DNA of 64,000 nt, taken from positions 434,001 through 498,000 of the forward strand of contig NZ_FNCO01000002.1 of assembly GCF_900100795.1 (NCBI RefSeq), read 5' to 3'. Source of the stretch: Pseudomonas abietaniphila (GTDB taxonomy: Bacteria; Pseudomonadota; Gammaproteobacteria; Pseudomonadales; Pseudomonadaceae). The first letter of the stretch is position 1; every line of letters begins with the position of its first letter. The position numbers and the translations under genes were made by a program. The notes under the pieces were generated by a model. The model did no database searches. It was not told where the DNA came from and was given only the letters and a program-made list of their open reading frames with translations. Positions 1-8,265 of the stretch are shown in pieces.

Positions 1-1
1 G

Positions 2-613
2 GGAGCTCACCATCGTTTACTCTGGTTGCACCCATTTATCGATGGAAACGGAAGGACGGGCCGCCTTTTCACCGACGAGTATTTAACTGCCGGCGGTTTG
101 AAGGGTTACGGACTGTGGTCAATGAGCCGCGGATTCGCTGGAGACGCGGATGCATATTATGCGGCCTTGAGAGCTGCTGACCATGTTCGTAAAGGCGATC
201 TAGACGGCCGAGGAGCTCTCTCCGACCGCGGGCTGCTCAAATTTACCGAGTACTTCATCAGTATCGCGCTCGAGCAGGCGCGTTTCGTCAGCGCGCTCTT
301 GGAACCTCGCACGCTTAACCGACGTATCGATCACTACTTTCACATGCGTCAATGCTCCGGACTTCCGAGGGCCGACGGTAAATCGCTGCCGACTCTACGC
401 ATCGAAGCCCTTCACCTTTACCGCAGCCTTCTTGAGTCCGGACCCATGCAATATTCAGACATCCAAGCCAAGTTGGGTCTTAGTGAATCAACAACACGTG
501 ATTTACTCGGCCAGATGGCAAGAGAGGGGTTGATAGCGATGGGTGATGACAGTCAGGTCTCGATGAGGCTTTCTGGGCACTCCATCATGACCCTGTTTCC
601 TGGCCTGCTTTGA
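2..613 (+). CDS. Fic family protein, C-terminal part (5' end outside window)
   Basis: The reading frame is open from the window edge, so the gene starts upstream. It opens inside the Fic core: the frame reads a HxFxDGN(G)R-type motif as HPFIDGNGR, with the invariant His and the phosphate-binding DGNGR loop intact. Fic proteins usually transfer AMP from ATP to a target hydroxyl. The last ~60 residues look like a winged helix (YSDIQAKLGLSESTTRDLLGQM), a common C-terminal partner in bacterial Fic proteins and suggestive of autoregulation. The inhibitory alpha-helix, if present, would be outside the window, so toxin or housekeeping status cannot be judged. The family call is firm; the target is unknown. 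Confidence 0.85.
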   Translation, partial: GAHHRLLWLHPFIDGNGRTGRLFTDEYLTAGGLKGYGLWSMSRGFAGDADAYYAALRAADHVRKGDLDGRGALSDRGLLKFTEYFISIALEQARFVSALLEPRTLNRRIDHYFHMRQCSGLPRADGKSLPTLRIEALHLYRSLLESGPMQYSDIQAKLGLSESTTRDLLGQMAREGLIAMGDDSQVSMRLSGHSIMTLFPGLL

Positions 614-1029
614 CGTACCCAAGGCGAAAGCGGGACGTAAGTGATCGATAAAGCTGCAGGTATTTCAAAATCACGATCAAAGCCAGCGTTCTGTTTCATC
701 GCTATCTTTGAGCCGGAGAAATAGGTGTACAGGTGCTCGAGCTTGGCATGTTTTTTGGGGATAATCGCTTCCAGGCCACACATTTTTCATTCGGCACCAA
801 CAACCTGTAAGTTAGGGCCTTTGCTTCGCTCATCCACTGCCTCAGATAAGACTGAGGCACATGTATTGTCTTTTTTGAAGCTTTCCATCTGGACCTAAGC
901 CCTCCCCTCGGTACCGATCCATCCTGAACAACCTGACCAAAATTCAGAGTAAAACGGTCGTCACAGGAATTTTCCTATTCGTACGCGGCCAGCGAACACA
1001 CCTTAGAATTCTCAAATTAAGGCCGATGA
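614..1029. other. Intergenic stretch without a convincing gene
   Basis: About 415 bases between the Fic gene and a minus-strand operon that ends toward it. A 76-codon minus-strand frame (553-783) runs into the Fic gene and resembles no family I know, so I do not call it. The only structure seen is a perfect 8-bp hairpin at 838-859. Confidence 0.5.
838..859. other. Perfect inverted repeat, possible terminator stem
   Basis: Arms TGCCTCAG and CTGAGGCA enclose a 6-base loop. It lies between the plus-strand Fic gene and the end of the minus-strand Sir2 operon. A T-rich tract (CTTTTTT) follows only ~12 bases later on the plus strand, so intrinsic termination is possible but weak. Confidence 0.35.
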
Positions 1030-1236
1030 TTACCCACGGTCGTTGTCGAGAATCTGATGGAGCTCTACCCACGGATAACGAGTCAGTTCATCCTTTACCC
1101 TACATGTCAGGTCGTGAGGAAAGCCTTCATGCGCCTCTGAAAGCGTCTGCCATTTCATACACGAAACACAGATTACGTTCCCGCCGACCAGCGCCCAAGA
1201 TGAGCACCAGTCCACCATAGAGTAATTGTTGTACAT
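1030..1236 (-). CDS. Small conserved-type protein with CxxC motif (68 aa)
   Basis: The chosen ATG lies 10 bases after the stop of the upstream BPSL0761-like gene and has GAGAAC in front. The frame stays open further upstream inside that gene, but the downstream ATG fits an operon arrangement. The protein has one CxxC (ICVSCMKW), Trp-rich segments and a polar C-terminus. It may bind metal through the cysteines, but no domain is recognised. It is the last gene of a four-gene minus-strand set with the Sir2 gene. Function unknown. Confidence 0.55.
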   Translation of the reverse strand: MYNNYSMVDWCSSWALVGGNVICVSCMKWQTLSEAHEGFPHDLTCRVKDELTRYPWVELHQILDNDRG

Positions 1237-1246
1237 AACCGGTTCT

Positions 1247-1552
1247 CTAGATCCGCATCGTAACGATGGTTGCGGCCTCTTCGTCATCGCCAGAGAAAAA
1301 CGTCTCACTGATCGGCCAAGTGCTAAGGACAGGAGGTAACTCCACGCCGTTACCCAACAGCTCATCGATGGCTCGCTGTCGGATGTTTTCTAGGCGACCG
1401 GCCCGCGAAATGTCCTGCCCGCTGGGAAAATGACGGAGCAGGCGCTTGGCTTCTAGCCTCACGGGGCGAGGCAGAGAGCTGTCTTTCGAAAGCCTTTCAA
1501 GAAACTCTCCCGCATCCACGACGCCGCGTGTTCGCTCATGAGTCGTCGTCAT
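1247..1552 (-). CDS. BPSL0761-like small protein (101 aa)
   Basis: The N-terminus, MTTTHERTRGVVDAGEFLERL followed by LP..VR.EAK.LLRHFPS, matches what I remember of the BPSL0761 family of short proteins common in Pseudomonas and Burkholderia accessory DNA. The ATG overlaps the Sir2 stop as TGATG (1 base), implying translational coupling. An upstream in-frame start would add 11 residues inside Sir2 and is less likely. No biochemical role is known to me. The acidic C-terminus (SGDDEEAAT) lacks obvious catalytic residues. Confidence 0.65.
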   Translation of the reverse strand: MTTTHERTRGVVDAGEFLERLSKDSSLPRPVRLEAKRLLRHFPSGQDISRAGRLENIRQRAIDELLGNGVELPPVLSTWPISETFFSGDDEEAATIVTMRI

Positions 1553-2316
1553 CAAGCATGGTCCTCGGTAACCAAGGGTGAGCACAGCCGTGGGAGGATT
1601 TCAGTCGCCTTGCCAATGAGCATGAGCTCATTGGGCGCGCCTGAGCCTACGTCATCTGTATTAACGTGAATAACCGTTGCTCCGGCAGACAGTGCAATCT
1701 CTGGAAGGTTGGCAGCGGGCGTGACCACCCCGGATGTACCAACGGAAAGCAAAATGTCACAATTTTCTACCAGTGATACGGCTGATTTCCAAGTGCCCGC
1801 TGGGAGATCCTCGCCATACCACACGTGCCCTGGACGCAATTTCCCATTACAGCGAACGCACCGCGGTGGCTCGACCAGTAGGCCCTCCTCCGGAATGGGA
1901 GCCGGCGTCACCAAAGCTGGTCGATGACAGGCGAAGCATTTCGAAGACGATAAACTACCATGCAGATGCACTACCTCCAGTGATCCCGCTCTCTCATGCA
2001 GATCGTCTATGTTTTGCGTGATGATGGGGATTGGACGCTCTCGGCGAACTAGTTCACTCAGGGCCAGATGAGCAGCGTTGGGCTGCGCACGTACCGCCTG
2101 CTGCCTTCGCCATAGATACCATCCCCAGATAAGTCGAGGGTTCTGTCGAAACGCCCTGGCTGTCTCCATCTGTTGATGAGAGTGACCTGCCCATAGCCCG
2201 GTCGTCCCGTCACGGTAGGTAGGGATACCACTCTCTGCCGAGATGCCTGCGCCGGAAAAGCACACAATGGTTTTGGCGTCGTTCAGGGCATTTGCAGCTT
2301 GCTCTAGGATTGCCAC
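1552..2316 (-). CDS. Sir2-family NAD-dependent protein deacylase
   Basis: Sirtuin of 254 residues. Visible motifs in order: GAGISAESGIPTYRD (NAD binding), TQNIDDLHERAG (catalytic core), VHLHGS with the catalytic His, a zinc ribbon of two Cys pairs (CFAC and CVRC), and VGTSGVV. All are those of an active class III (CobB-like) deacylase rather than the degenerate SIR2 NADase domains of phage-defence proteins. I choose the GTG at 2316, preceded by AAGGGG at good spacing; the longer TTG start at 2373 has no clear ribosome binding site. It is co-transcribed with the unknown gene upstream and two small genes downstream. Confidence 0.88.
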   Translation of the reverse strand: MAILEQAANALNDAKTIVCFSGAGISAESGIPTYRDGTTGLWAGHSHQQMETARAFRQNPRLIWGWYLWRRQQAVRAQPNAAHLALSELVRRERPIPIITQNIDDLHERAGSLEVVHLHGSLSSSKCFACHRPALVTPAPIPEEGLLVEPPRCVRCNGKLRPGHVWYGEDLPAGTWKSAVSLVENCDILLSVGTSGVVTPAANLPEIALSAGATVIHVNTDDVGSGAPNELMLIGKATEILPRLCSPLVTEDHA

Positions 2317-2377
2317 TAAATCCCCTTCTAGCAATTGGTTGATCAACAAGGTTTGAAAGGGTTTACCACGCAATATC

Positions 2378-2971
2378 TCAGGAGCGATCCGTCAACATTG
2401 AGCCGTAGAACTGCGGTTCGCTTACGTCAACAGTATGGTTTGATGCTCGTGGACTATGAGCGCGCAGGTGCCGCTCTGAGTACCACACGTGGCGCGTCTT
2501 CTTCCTACGAAGGTCCAGCTCTCCAAGCTTGTACGTCCCCATCGAGGTCTCGTAAACCACGGCTGAATCTTCGGTATCAACACCTCTGAAACACACAATC
2601 TGGACCAGCGTCTCCAAACTCCAGGACGGTCGTCCGGTCAAATCGGGGGGGCACAACATCTGCACGCCTTCAATGACCACGCCCTTCGCAAAATTCAGAT
2701 AGCTCTGGAGCTCGTAGGCGCAACGTAAGATCGCAGCCCGGTCCCGTTTGCCTGTATGGATTGAAGTGATTGTCGCTAGGAAGCAGAGTCCCTCCAGTTC
2801 GCAATGCGACCGGGTTTCAACTGAGCGGCGCGCGGGGTCGAGCACGTATATCACTGATACACCATGGTGAGGTTGGCTGGCTCCCTGCTGCAGCACGAAT
2901 TGAGATCTGTTAACGCCCTCACTTCTGACCCAGCAAGTTGCTCTGTCTGACTTGCCAATGATTTGGCTCAC
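2378..2971 (-). CDS. Hypothetical protein upstream of Sir2 (about 197 aa)
   Basis: A long open frame 62 bases upstream of the Sir2 start, same strand, no competing frame of quality. I place the start at the GTG at 2971. The frame can be extended to 3046, but that would run through the palindromic operator at 3008-3023 shared with the divergent XRE gene. The protein has a Cys/Leu-rich middle (ELEGLCFLATI, ILRCAYELQSYL) and a basic C-terminus. I do not recognise a family. It may be the effector or partner controlled by the divergent controller, by position only. Confidence 0.45.
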   Translation of the reverse strand: MSQIIGKSDRATCWVRSEGVNRSQFVLQQGASQPHHGVSVIYVLDPARRSVETRSHCELEGLCFLATITSIHTGKRDRAAILRCAYELQSYLNFAKGVVIEGVQMLCPPDLTGRPSWSLETLVQIVCFRGVDTEDSAVVYETSMGTYKLGELDLRRKKTRHVWYSERHLRAHSPRASNHTVDVSEPQFYGSMLTDRS

Positions 2972-3007
2972 AAACTGAGCGTGACGAGACGCTTTGCATC
3001 TAGAAAT

Positions 3008-3023
3008 ACGGATTATAGTCCGT
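3008..3023. promoter_or_regulatory. C-box-like palindrome (operator of the XRE controller)
   Basis: ACGGA-TTATAG-TCCGT, a 16-bp palindrome with one mismatched pair, lies 54 bases before the XRE start and between divergent genes. It resembles the TATAGTCCGTG operators of restriction-modification controller (C) proteins, whose family the neighbouring 74-aa HTH protein also resembles. Autoregulation is inferred. Confidence 0.6.
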
Positions 3024-3077
3024 GGCAAAGCTGTCCGCAAACGCAAGATAGTGCCGCCTCAGGTAGAAGAGGCAGCT

Positions 3078-3302
3078 ATGTGGGATCTGGCTAAGGAGCT
3101 GGGCAAGCAAATCAAAGGCGTTCGAAAGCTCAGAGGTATTTCTCAAGAAAGCCTTGCACTTATGTGCAGGTTGGATCGCAGCTACATGGGCCGCATTGAA
3201 AGAGGTGAAGTGAACCTGACGCTCGAGAAGCTTTACCAGATTGCCCAAAGTCTAGATTGCGAACCATCTGCTCTACTCCCCTCGCCCCCTAAATCTAAAT
3301 AG
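3078..3302 (+). CDS. XRE-family regulator of the controller (C-protein) type, 74 aa
   Basis: A single HTH_3 domain fills the protein: IKGVRKLRGISQESLALMC (helices 1-2), LDRSYMGRIERGE (recognition helix) and LTLEKLYQIAQSLD (dimer helices). This is the architecture and length of C proteins that time expression of restriction-modification genes. The ATG at 3078 has AGAAGAGG 6 bases ahead; the upstream in-frame start would include the operator. A C-box-like palindrome lies in the promoter region. No methylase or endonuclease is visible, so it probably controls itself and the divergent unknown/Sir2 operon. Family assignment is firm, targets are inferred. Confidence 0.85.
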   Translation: MWDLAKELGKQIKGVRKLRGISQESLALMCRLDRSYMGRIERGEVNLTLEKLYQIAQSLDCEPSALLPSPPKSK

Positions 3303-3519
3303 CCATCCACCGCAGGATGGCATTTGGATTCACTGGTCTGGAACCAAGGGACATCACATCCTGCTTACAGCTATGGCTCAGTCAACCACCCATGATATTC
3401 CTGCATATCTCTGGGCCTTACCAGCACAGTGCCAGTGCCGCCCGACGCGGTCTAGCTTCACACTGGGGGGAAAGAGAAATCGCAGATTTAGTATCTGATA
3501 ATCACCAGACCCGGATATT

Positions 3520-3741
3520 GCAGATGCGCGTTCCTCAAGCCATGATATACACCAAACCTCATTGCTCTCAGATCAACTATTGACCCAGACGTCGTTGAAC
3601 ATCGGCGAGATTGCGTACATGGTGGGTTACCGATCCGAGTACCCGTTCAATCGAGCATTCAAGACGGCCAGAGGCATAAGCGCGGCCAAGGAGCGGGAAA
3701 CGCGACACGCTCACAATAGCGCCCCTAGTCCTGCCGTGTAG
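3520..3741 (+). pseudogene. Remnant of an AraC-family regulator
   Basis: The frame ending at the TAG at 3741 reads LLTQTSLNIGEIAYMVGYRSEYPFNRAFKTARG, the second HTH of AraC regulators. Just upstream it reads DARSSSHDIHQTS, which resembles the segment before the first HTH; the first HTH between them is missing. No start codon or N-terminal cupin domain can be joined to it, so this is a 5'-truncated, internally deleted relic. Its end overlaps the convergent MFS gene by 17 bases. The LNIGEIAY...F.RAFK pattern is specific enough to exclude chance. Confidence 0.75.
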
Positions 3742-4966
3742 ACCGCCGTGCTGGCTCACCGAACAGATCAGGGCGTCTGAATACCGCGACAGACACAGGT
3801 AGAAACGATACCGCAGCTGTTGCCGCTATGACGGCGACTGCCGCAGTGATACTGGCATGGTCACCGACGTATCCGTACAGCACCGGCGCTACGGCACCCG
3901 CGCCTATCGTGCCGGTGTAGAAAACCGAAAAAGCTCGCTCCAGCCCAGGCGCTTCGACCACATCGGTGACCCCGCCATACAACACCGATGAGGTGCCGTT
4001 GAGAACCACGCCTAGCAAAGGTAGCGCCAGCATGCCGGTCATCAGCGGTGCCATCAACACCACGACGATGAGAAGCGCTGTAGCGACTTCAGTCAGCACT
4101 ATCGCCCTGCTACTCCCCACTGAATCAGCCAGCCAACCGCAACAGAACTTGCCAATTGCGCCGCCGATAAACACCAGCGTCAGGCCAATGCCTGTCTGCG
4201 CCAGCGAGCCGCCGTGAGCCTTGATGATGAACGGTAGAAAAGTGAGAAATCCCATCCGTACGGCACTGTCCAGCACTGCCGTGAACAGCAAGACGCGAAA
4301 TGCAGCTGGGTGTTCAGCACCCTTTCTGATGCTGGACGCGTTTCGACGCGTCGCCGGATGTTGGCTGGCAGTGTCAACGTTTTTTAGCTGCGACCAGATC
4401 AACAGTGCAGCAAGCAACCCAACCCCGGCGTACACCATGACCACGTGCTGATACGAGCCATAAGTAAGTAGCACAGCAGCAGACGCCGGCAGTAAGGACT
4501 TGCCCACATCTCCGGCGAAGTTGTAGATGCCCAATGGACGCTTTGCGGCGGTGCCGTAAGCGCGAGAAACCATTGCAGACGCGATGGGATGCTGCACGCT
4601 CCCCCCGACCCCGGCGACCACCAGCGCCGCACCCAAGGCAGTGGCACCGCCAGCCAAGCCTGCCAATAACCAGCCCAGAGCGGTCACCATGGTCGAACCA
4701 ACGAGCAGATGAACCGGACGGAACTTCAATGACAAAGAAGTTGCAGGTATCTGCAGTGCGGCGAGCGTTAATGCATAGGCACTTCTGAGCACGCTCAACC
4801 ACACATACCCAAGCATGAACATCTCCTGCCACACAGGCAGAAATACGTACACCAGATCGCTTAATCCATCATGGGTTGCATGAGCAGCGCACGCGGCGGT
4901 GAGCGTACTTTTATGCGATGTTCGTTTAGTATCCGACAAGTCAGGCGTGGAAACTGAGGAGGTCAT
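3725..4966 (-). CDS. MFS transporter (Fsr/fosmidomycin-resistance-like)
   Basis: A 413-residue protein with twelve hydrophobic segments and a polar loop in the middle (LKNVDTASQHPATRRNASS). The N-terminal HATHDGLSDLVYVFLPVWQEMF is typical of the Fsr-like MFS branch, which exports drugs and small organic anions. It is divergent from a LysR gene (102 bases between starts), suggesting LysR-controlled expression. The C-terminal end (RRPDLFGEPARRSTRQD) is polar. Substrate unknown. Nothing ties it to the diterpenoid genes. Confidence 0.85.
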   Translation of the reverse strand: MTSSVSTPDLSDTKRTSHKSTLTAACAAHATHDGLSDLVYVFLPVWQEMFMLGYVWLSVLRSAYALTLAALQIPATSLSLKFRPVHLLVGSTMVTALGWLLAGLAGGATALGAALVVAGVGGSVQHPIASAMVSRAYGTAAKRPLGIYNFAGDVGKSLLPASAAVLLTYGSYQHVVMVYAGVGLLAALLIWSQLKNVDTASQHPATRRNASSIRKGAEHPAAFRVLLFTAVLDSAVRMGFLTFLPFIIKAHGGSLAQTGIGLTLVFIGGAIGKFCCGWLADSVGSSRAIVLTEVATALLIVVVLMAPLMTGMLALPLLGVVLNGTSSVLYGGVTDVVEAPGLERAFSVFYTGTIGAGAVAPVLYGYVGDHASITAAVAVIAATAAVSFLPVSVAVFRRPDLFGEPARRSTRQD

Positions 4967-5068
4967 GGTGAGTTTCGCCGCAGAGAAAGACCCATTCTGT
5001 CCCGATGCGAGGAGCCGTCGTTAATGAAAGGATTTAATGCCCTATGAACGCCCCCCAGAGTCCGAATA

Positions 5069-5998
5069 ATGGCCGCTATAAAATTTCCTTCGATGGCTGC
5101 GCTCAGAGGCTTCGAAGCGTGCGTGCGGCATCTGAACTTCTCGCAGGCAGCTCTTGAGTTGCATGTCACGCAAAGCGCAATCAGCCACCAGGTCAGACAG
5201 TTGGAAGAGTTACTGGGTACCGAGCTATTTGACCGGAGCGCTGGCGCCATTGTAGTGACCCAGGCTGGCATCGAGCTGCTCCCGATCGTCCGTCAGTTTT
5301 TAAAAGACTTTGCGGCACTCGCCACGCGTTTTGAACGAGAGGCTCCAGGCTCATCACAGATTGAATTGTTCGTCCATGACTCGTTTGCCAACACCTGGTT
5401 GATCCCTCGCCTGCCGTCTTTCTACGCCTCGCATCCCGACATCCAAATCCAGCTCAACACCGAGGATTTTTCCAGATTCGACAATGCCAACGGACAAGCT
5501 GCCATACGCTTGGAATCCCAGGAGGCTGCCTGGCCAGGTTTCTACTCGGAGTACATTCTTGCGGAACGGACCTTTCCAGTGTGCAGCCCCGCGCTGGTCG
5601 AACGGCTCGGTCGACCCGAAACGCCAGCAGACGTTCTCGACTTCCCCCTCATTCTACGTTCGCGAAGCATGGCCAACGGCGAGCAGATTTCGACGCCCTC
5701 CTGGGATTACTGGCTCCAGAGAAACGCCCTGACGCCCTCCTCGCTCAACTGTGCCCTGGTCGTGCCGCACTCCAATATGGCCGTGTCGGCTGCCATACGA
5801 GGATTGGGTGTCGCGATGGCCAGAACATCACACATCTCCGATGAATTACGCACTGGAACCCTCCAGAAACTGCTGGACGAAGAGATGGAAAGTGACACGG
5901 GCTATCACTTCCTGTGCTCTTCGGGAAAACAGAATTCGCCAGAGATTCGTGCGGTTCTCGAATGGCTCAAAACAGAAATCCGAGGTGCTACACCCTGA
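5069..5998 (+). CDS. LysR-family regulator (GcvA-like)
   Basis: 309 residues. N-terminal winged HTH: LRGFEACVRHLNFSQAALELHVTQSAISHQVRQLEELLG at residues ~10-48, with the SAISHQVRQLE recognition helix typical of the GcvA branch. A periplasmic-binding-like effector domain fills the rest. It is divergently oriented from the MFS gene, the usual arrangement in which a LysR protein controls its neighbour in response to a ligand. The ATG at 5069 is the first good start; nothing suggests truncation. Confidence 0.88.
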   Translation: MAAIKFPSMAALRGFEACVRHLNFSQAALELHVTQSAISHQVRQLEELLGTELFDRSAGAIVVTQAGIELLPIVRQFLKDFAALATRFEREAPGSSQIELFVHDSFANTWLIPRLPSFYASHPDIQIQLNTEDFSRFDNANGQAAIRLESQEAAWPGFYSEYILAERTFPVCSPALVERLGRPETPADVLDFPLILRSRSMANGEQISTPSWDYWLQRNALTPSSLNCALVVPHSNMAVSAAIRGLGVAMARTSHISDELRTGTLQKLLDEEMESDTGYHFLCSSGKQNSPEIRAVLEWLKTEIRGATP

Positions 5999-6163
5999 TA
6001 AAGCAGCACCAGGACATGCGGGTTCCCACATCCAGTCGGCGCTCGGAAAAAGAGCCGCACGCCCCGAAGGTAGCTCGGACATCAAGGCTATCCGTGCCCA
6101 GGGACGCCGGCTCTTGGAGCTAGCTTGAAGCTCTTGGGATGGGACGATCGGGTGCGCAACAAC

Positions 6164-6337
6164 TCATGCGGGCAATGGCCCGCAGACACGATAGGCGTTG
6201 ATCAGCGTGTCGAATAACGCAATGTCCGACCTGCTTCTTGCAATCAGTTGAGCACCTGCCACGGCCGAAAAAATCGCACGTGCACGCACTTCGCTGTCCT
6301 CTTGTGTGAACACTTTCGCCTCCAGCAGCAGCTGCCT
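6164..6337 (-). pseudogene. C-terminal fragment of a TetR-family regulator
   Basis: The minus-strand frame ending at the TGA at 6164 reads LLLEAKVFTQEDSEVRARAIFSA, then VAGAQLIARSRSDIALFDTL and YRVCGPLPA, which is the ligand-domain end of TetR/AcrR proteins. It has no HTH and is joined directly to the broken GMC oxidoreductase gene upstream. A deletion that fused two neighbouring genes is the simplest explanation. The frame itself has no start codon. Confidence 0.7.
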
Positions 6338-7256
6338 CGGGTGACCCGAAATTGCAGGGCGATATAGAGATGCTCCCGAAGATTGCGCCCGGTGTCTGGC
6401 GAATCGGCGACGACCTCGATCCCAATGGCTTGAGCAAGCTCGCAGGACCGACGCCAGATAACTGGAGAAGTTTGGGACTCTCTATCGCGTCGGCGCAAAG
6501 CACCGCCTCGCGCCGGATTGCAAAAGCGTGCAAGCCCGAAGCATTGCGCACCACCACGGCAGTGGCGCGGCCGCCTTCGAACAGGATGCGTTCCGCGGTA
6601 CTGCCCGTCAGCACCGTGAGGTTGTTTCGAGCGCGCACAGGGTCGAGAAATGCCTTGGCCGCGCTGAAACGCTGGCCGCCCCATGTCGTTTGCGGTTGGT
6701 AGCCAAACCCACCGTCGCGCACTGCCTGAACGTGATTGGTATCCGCCACGGCGGGTGTGCCGATCTGGCCTGCCGCAGCGATGACCGCGTCACACAAGGG
6801 ATCATTGGCAGGATGGACACTGACCTTCAGCGGGCCACCCTTGCCCCGCCATTCATCATTGCCAAGCACGTGGTCTTCGAGCGCAACGAATCGCCGCCCG
6901 ATGTCCTGCCAGCCCCACCCTTCACAGCCTTGTGCTTCCCAGGCGTCGTAATCGGCAGGTGCGCCACGGACATAGACCATCCCATTGACCGAACTGGAGC
7001 CGCCGATTGCTCGCCCCTTGAGCAATAACTCATCAGGCATGTGCTCGCCGCGTGACGCCTGATAATCCCAGACGTGTGGATTACCCGCGGTGAGAAGCTT
7101 GCCGATGCCGCGAGGCCTCGAGATCAACGGGCTCGTATGCTCAGGGCCGCTCTCGATCAGCAATACCGAAACGCTCGGGTCGTGGGACAGCCGGTTCGCC
7201 ATCACGCAACCCGCGGAGCCTGCGCCCACAATGACGTAGTCGTAAGTTTTGGACAT
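6338..7256 (-). pseudogene. Truncated, frameshifted GMC oxidoreductase
   Basis: The N-terminus is a good GMC flavoprotein: YDYVIVGAGSAGCVMANRLS (FAD dinucleotide fold), LLKGRAIGGSSSVNGMVYVRG and the GGQRFSAAKAFLDP signature. After GVGPASLLKPLG the match leaves the frame; the adjacent frame continues with GIEVVADSPDTGRNLREHL, so one base was lost near 6422. About 30 codons later the similarity ends at VTRGS and TetR sequence begins. GMC enzymes are ~530 residues, so roughly the last 40%, including the catalytic His region, is gone. It is not expected to be functional. Confidence 0.82.
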
Positions 7257-7514
7257 TTTTTATTATTCTGCCTAACAAGCGGTGCCCAGAATTTAGAACC
7301 AGGGCGGCCACCCCACAACGGACAGATCCTCGGATCTGTTCGATGAATGACATGGGTCGTTGATTTAAAAGGGATGGTGGTTTTCTTGCCTGGTCGAGAA
7401 TGCTGTGCCAGTCTGGAAATCGTGGAAAAAACACGCCTGATGCATGTGTCCAATAACTCTAAAAATCAACCGCACTTGAAGACGTAGAGATTCCTCATAA
7501 ATCAATACACCCCT

Positions 7515-8138
7515 TTGCAGGATCAATGGCCGCAAGCGCTCTGCCCCGGCCAGGATCGGCACGCTCAGCGGACCCAACGGACGCGCGAGCTGATGCTGGC
7601 AACGATGTACCAGTTGGCACTGGAAAAAGACTATCGGGATATCACCGTGCAGGACTTGCTGGACCGTTCCGGCATTGCGCGGTCGACGTTTTATGCGCAC
7701 TTCAGGGACAAGGAAGATCTGCTGGTTGCCGGCTACGGTGTCATGGGCATGCCGGCTGTGCAGACTCGCCTAAGCAATGGCCGCGCGCGCACAGTGCTGG
7801 TTGTGTGCAGCTGGTTGTTCGTTGCGACGAAAAAGCATGCCGCGCTGACCACGTCATTGATGAGCGGCGCTTCCCGAGAGATCGTTCTGTCCCATCTGGA
7901 AAACCTGCTGATCATTCAGGTTCGTGATCATTTGAAGCGCCATGGCGGCTATCAGAGTGATGGAATTGGCGGCGAGATCGCAGTGCGCAGCCTGGTCGGC
8001 GGCCTGCTGGGGATATGGCGGTGGTCGGTAAGGCAGGGTTACGTGGATGCGCCGTTGGAAATCACCGGTGCATTCAACCAATTGATAAGCGAAGGGCTAT
8101 GGCCCCAGACTCTGGATATTGCCGCACAATCGACGTGA
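7515..8138 (+). CDS. TetR-family transcriptional regulator
   Basis: 207 residues from a TTG start. The HTH reads RTRELMLATMYQLALEKDYRDITVQDLLDRSGIARSTFYAHFRDKEDLL, a complete TetR DNA-binding domain. The only in-frame start before helix 1 is the TTG at 7515 and its ribosome binding site is poor, so translation may be weak. The ligand domain has a normal length. It is divergent from the broken GMC gene, which may have been its former target. Target and ligand unknown. Confidence 0.75.
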   Translation: MQDQWPQALCPGQDRHAQRTQRTRELMLATMYQLALEKDYRDITVQDLLDRSGIARSTFYAHFRDKEDLLVAGYGVMGMPAVQTRLSNGRARTVLVVCSWLFVATKKHAALTTSLMSGASREIVLSHLENLLIIQVRDHLKRHGGYQSDGIGGEIAVRSLVGGLLGIWRWSVRQGYVDAPLEITGAFNQLISEGLWPQTLDIAAQST

Positions 8139-8204
8139 CATTGGAAATGTTGACGCACATTGAGCGCGGCAGCGGGCGTGGCCTGCAACTTCTGACTGAA
8201 GCGA

Positions 8205-8235
8205 AAACGGCCCCGGATTCAATCCAGAGCCGTTT
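8205..8235. terminator. Interrupted stem-loop between convergent genes
   Basis: Arms AAACGGC and GCCGTTT with an inner GGAT/ATCC pair form a two-part stem between the TetR stop (8138) and the glutathione peroxidase stop (8266). T-runs on both sides are short, so it is a modest bidirectional terminator candidate. Confidence 0.5.
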
Positions 8236-8265
8236 GTATCTCCAAGCGTTGCGCCCATTGATGGG

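Noticed and set aside
553..783. 76-codon minus-strand frame next to the Fic gene
   Set aside because: It overlaps the Fic gene end, matches no family I know and has no convincing ribosome binding site.
1026..1220. Plus-strand frame antisense to the small CxxC gene
   Set aside because: Shadow; the minus-strand gene is supported by operon spacing and the CxxC motif.
3317..3583. 88-codon plus-strand frame after the XRE gene
   Set aside because: Composition is not protein-like and it covers the AraC relic in another frame.
5999..6163. Small plus-strand frames after the LysR gene
   Set aside because: Short, Arg/Ser-rich frames with no ribosome binding site; regarded as chance.
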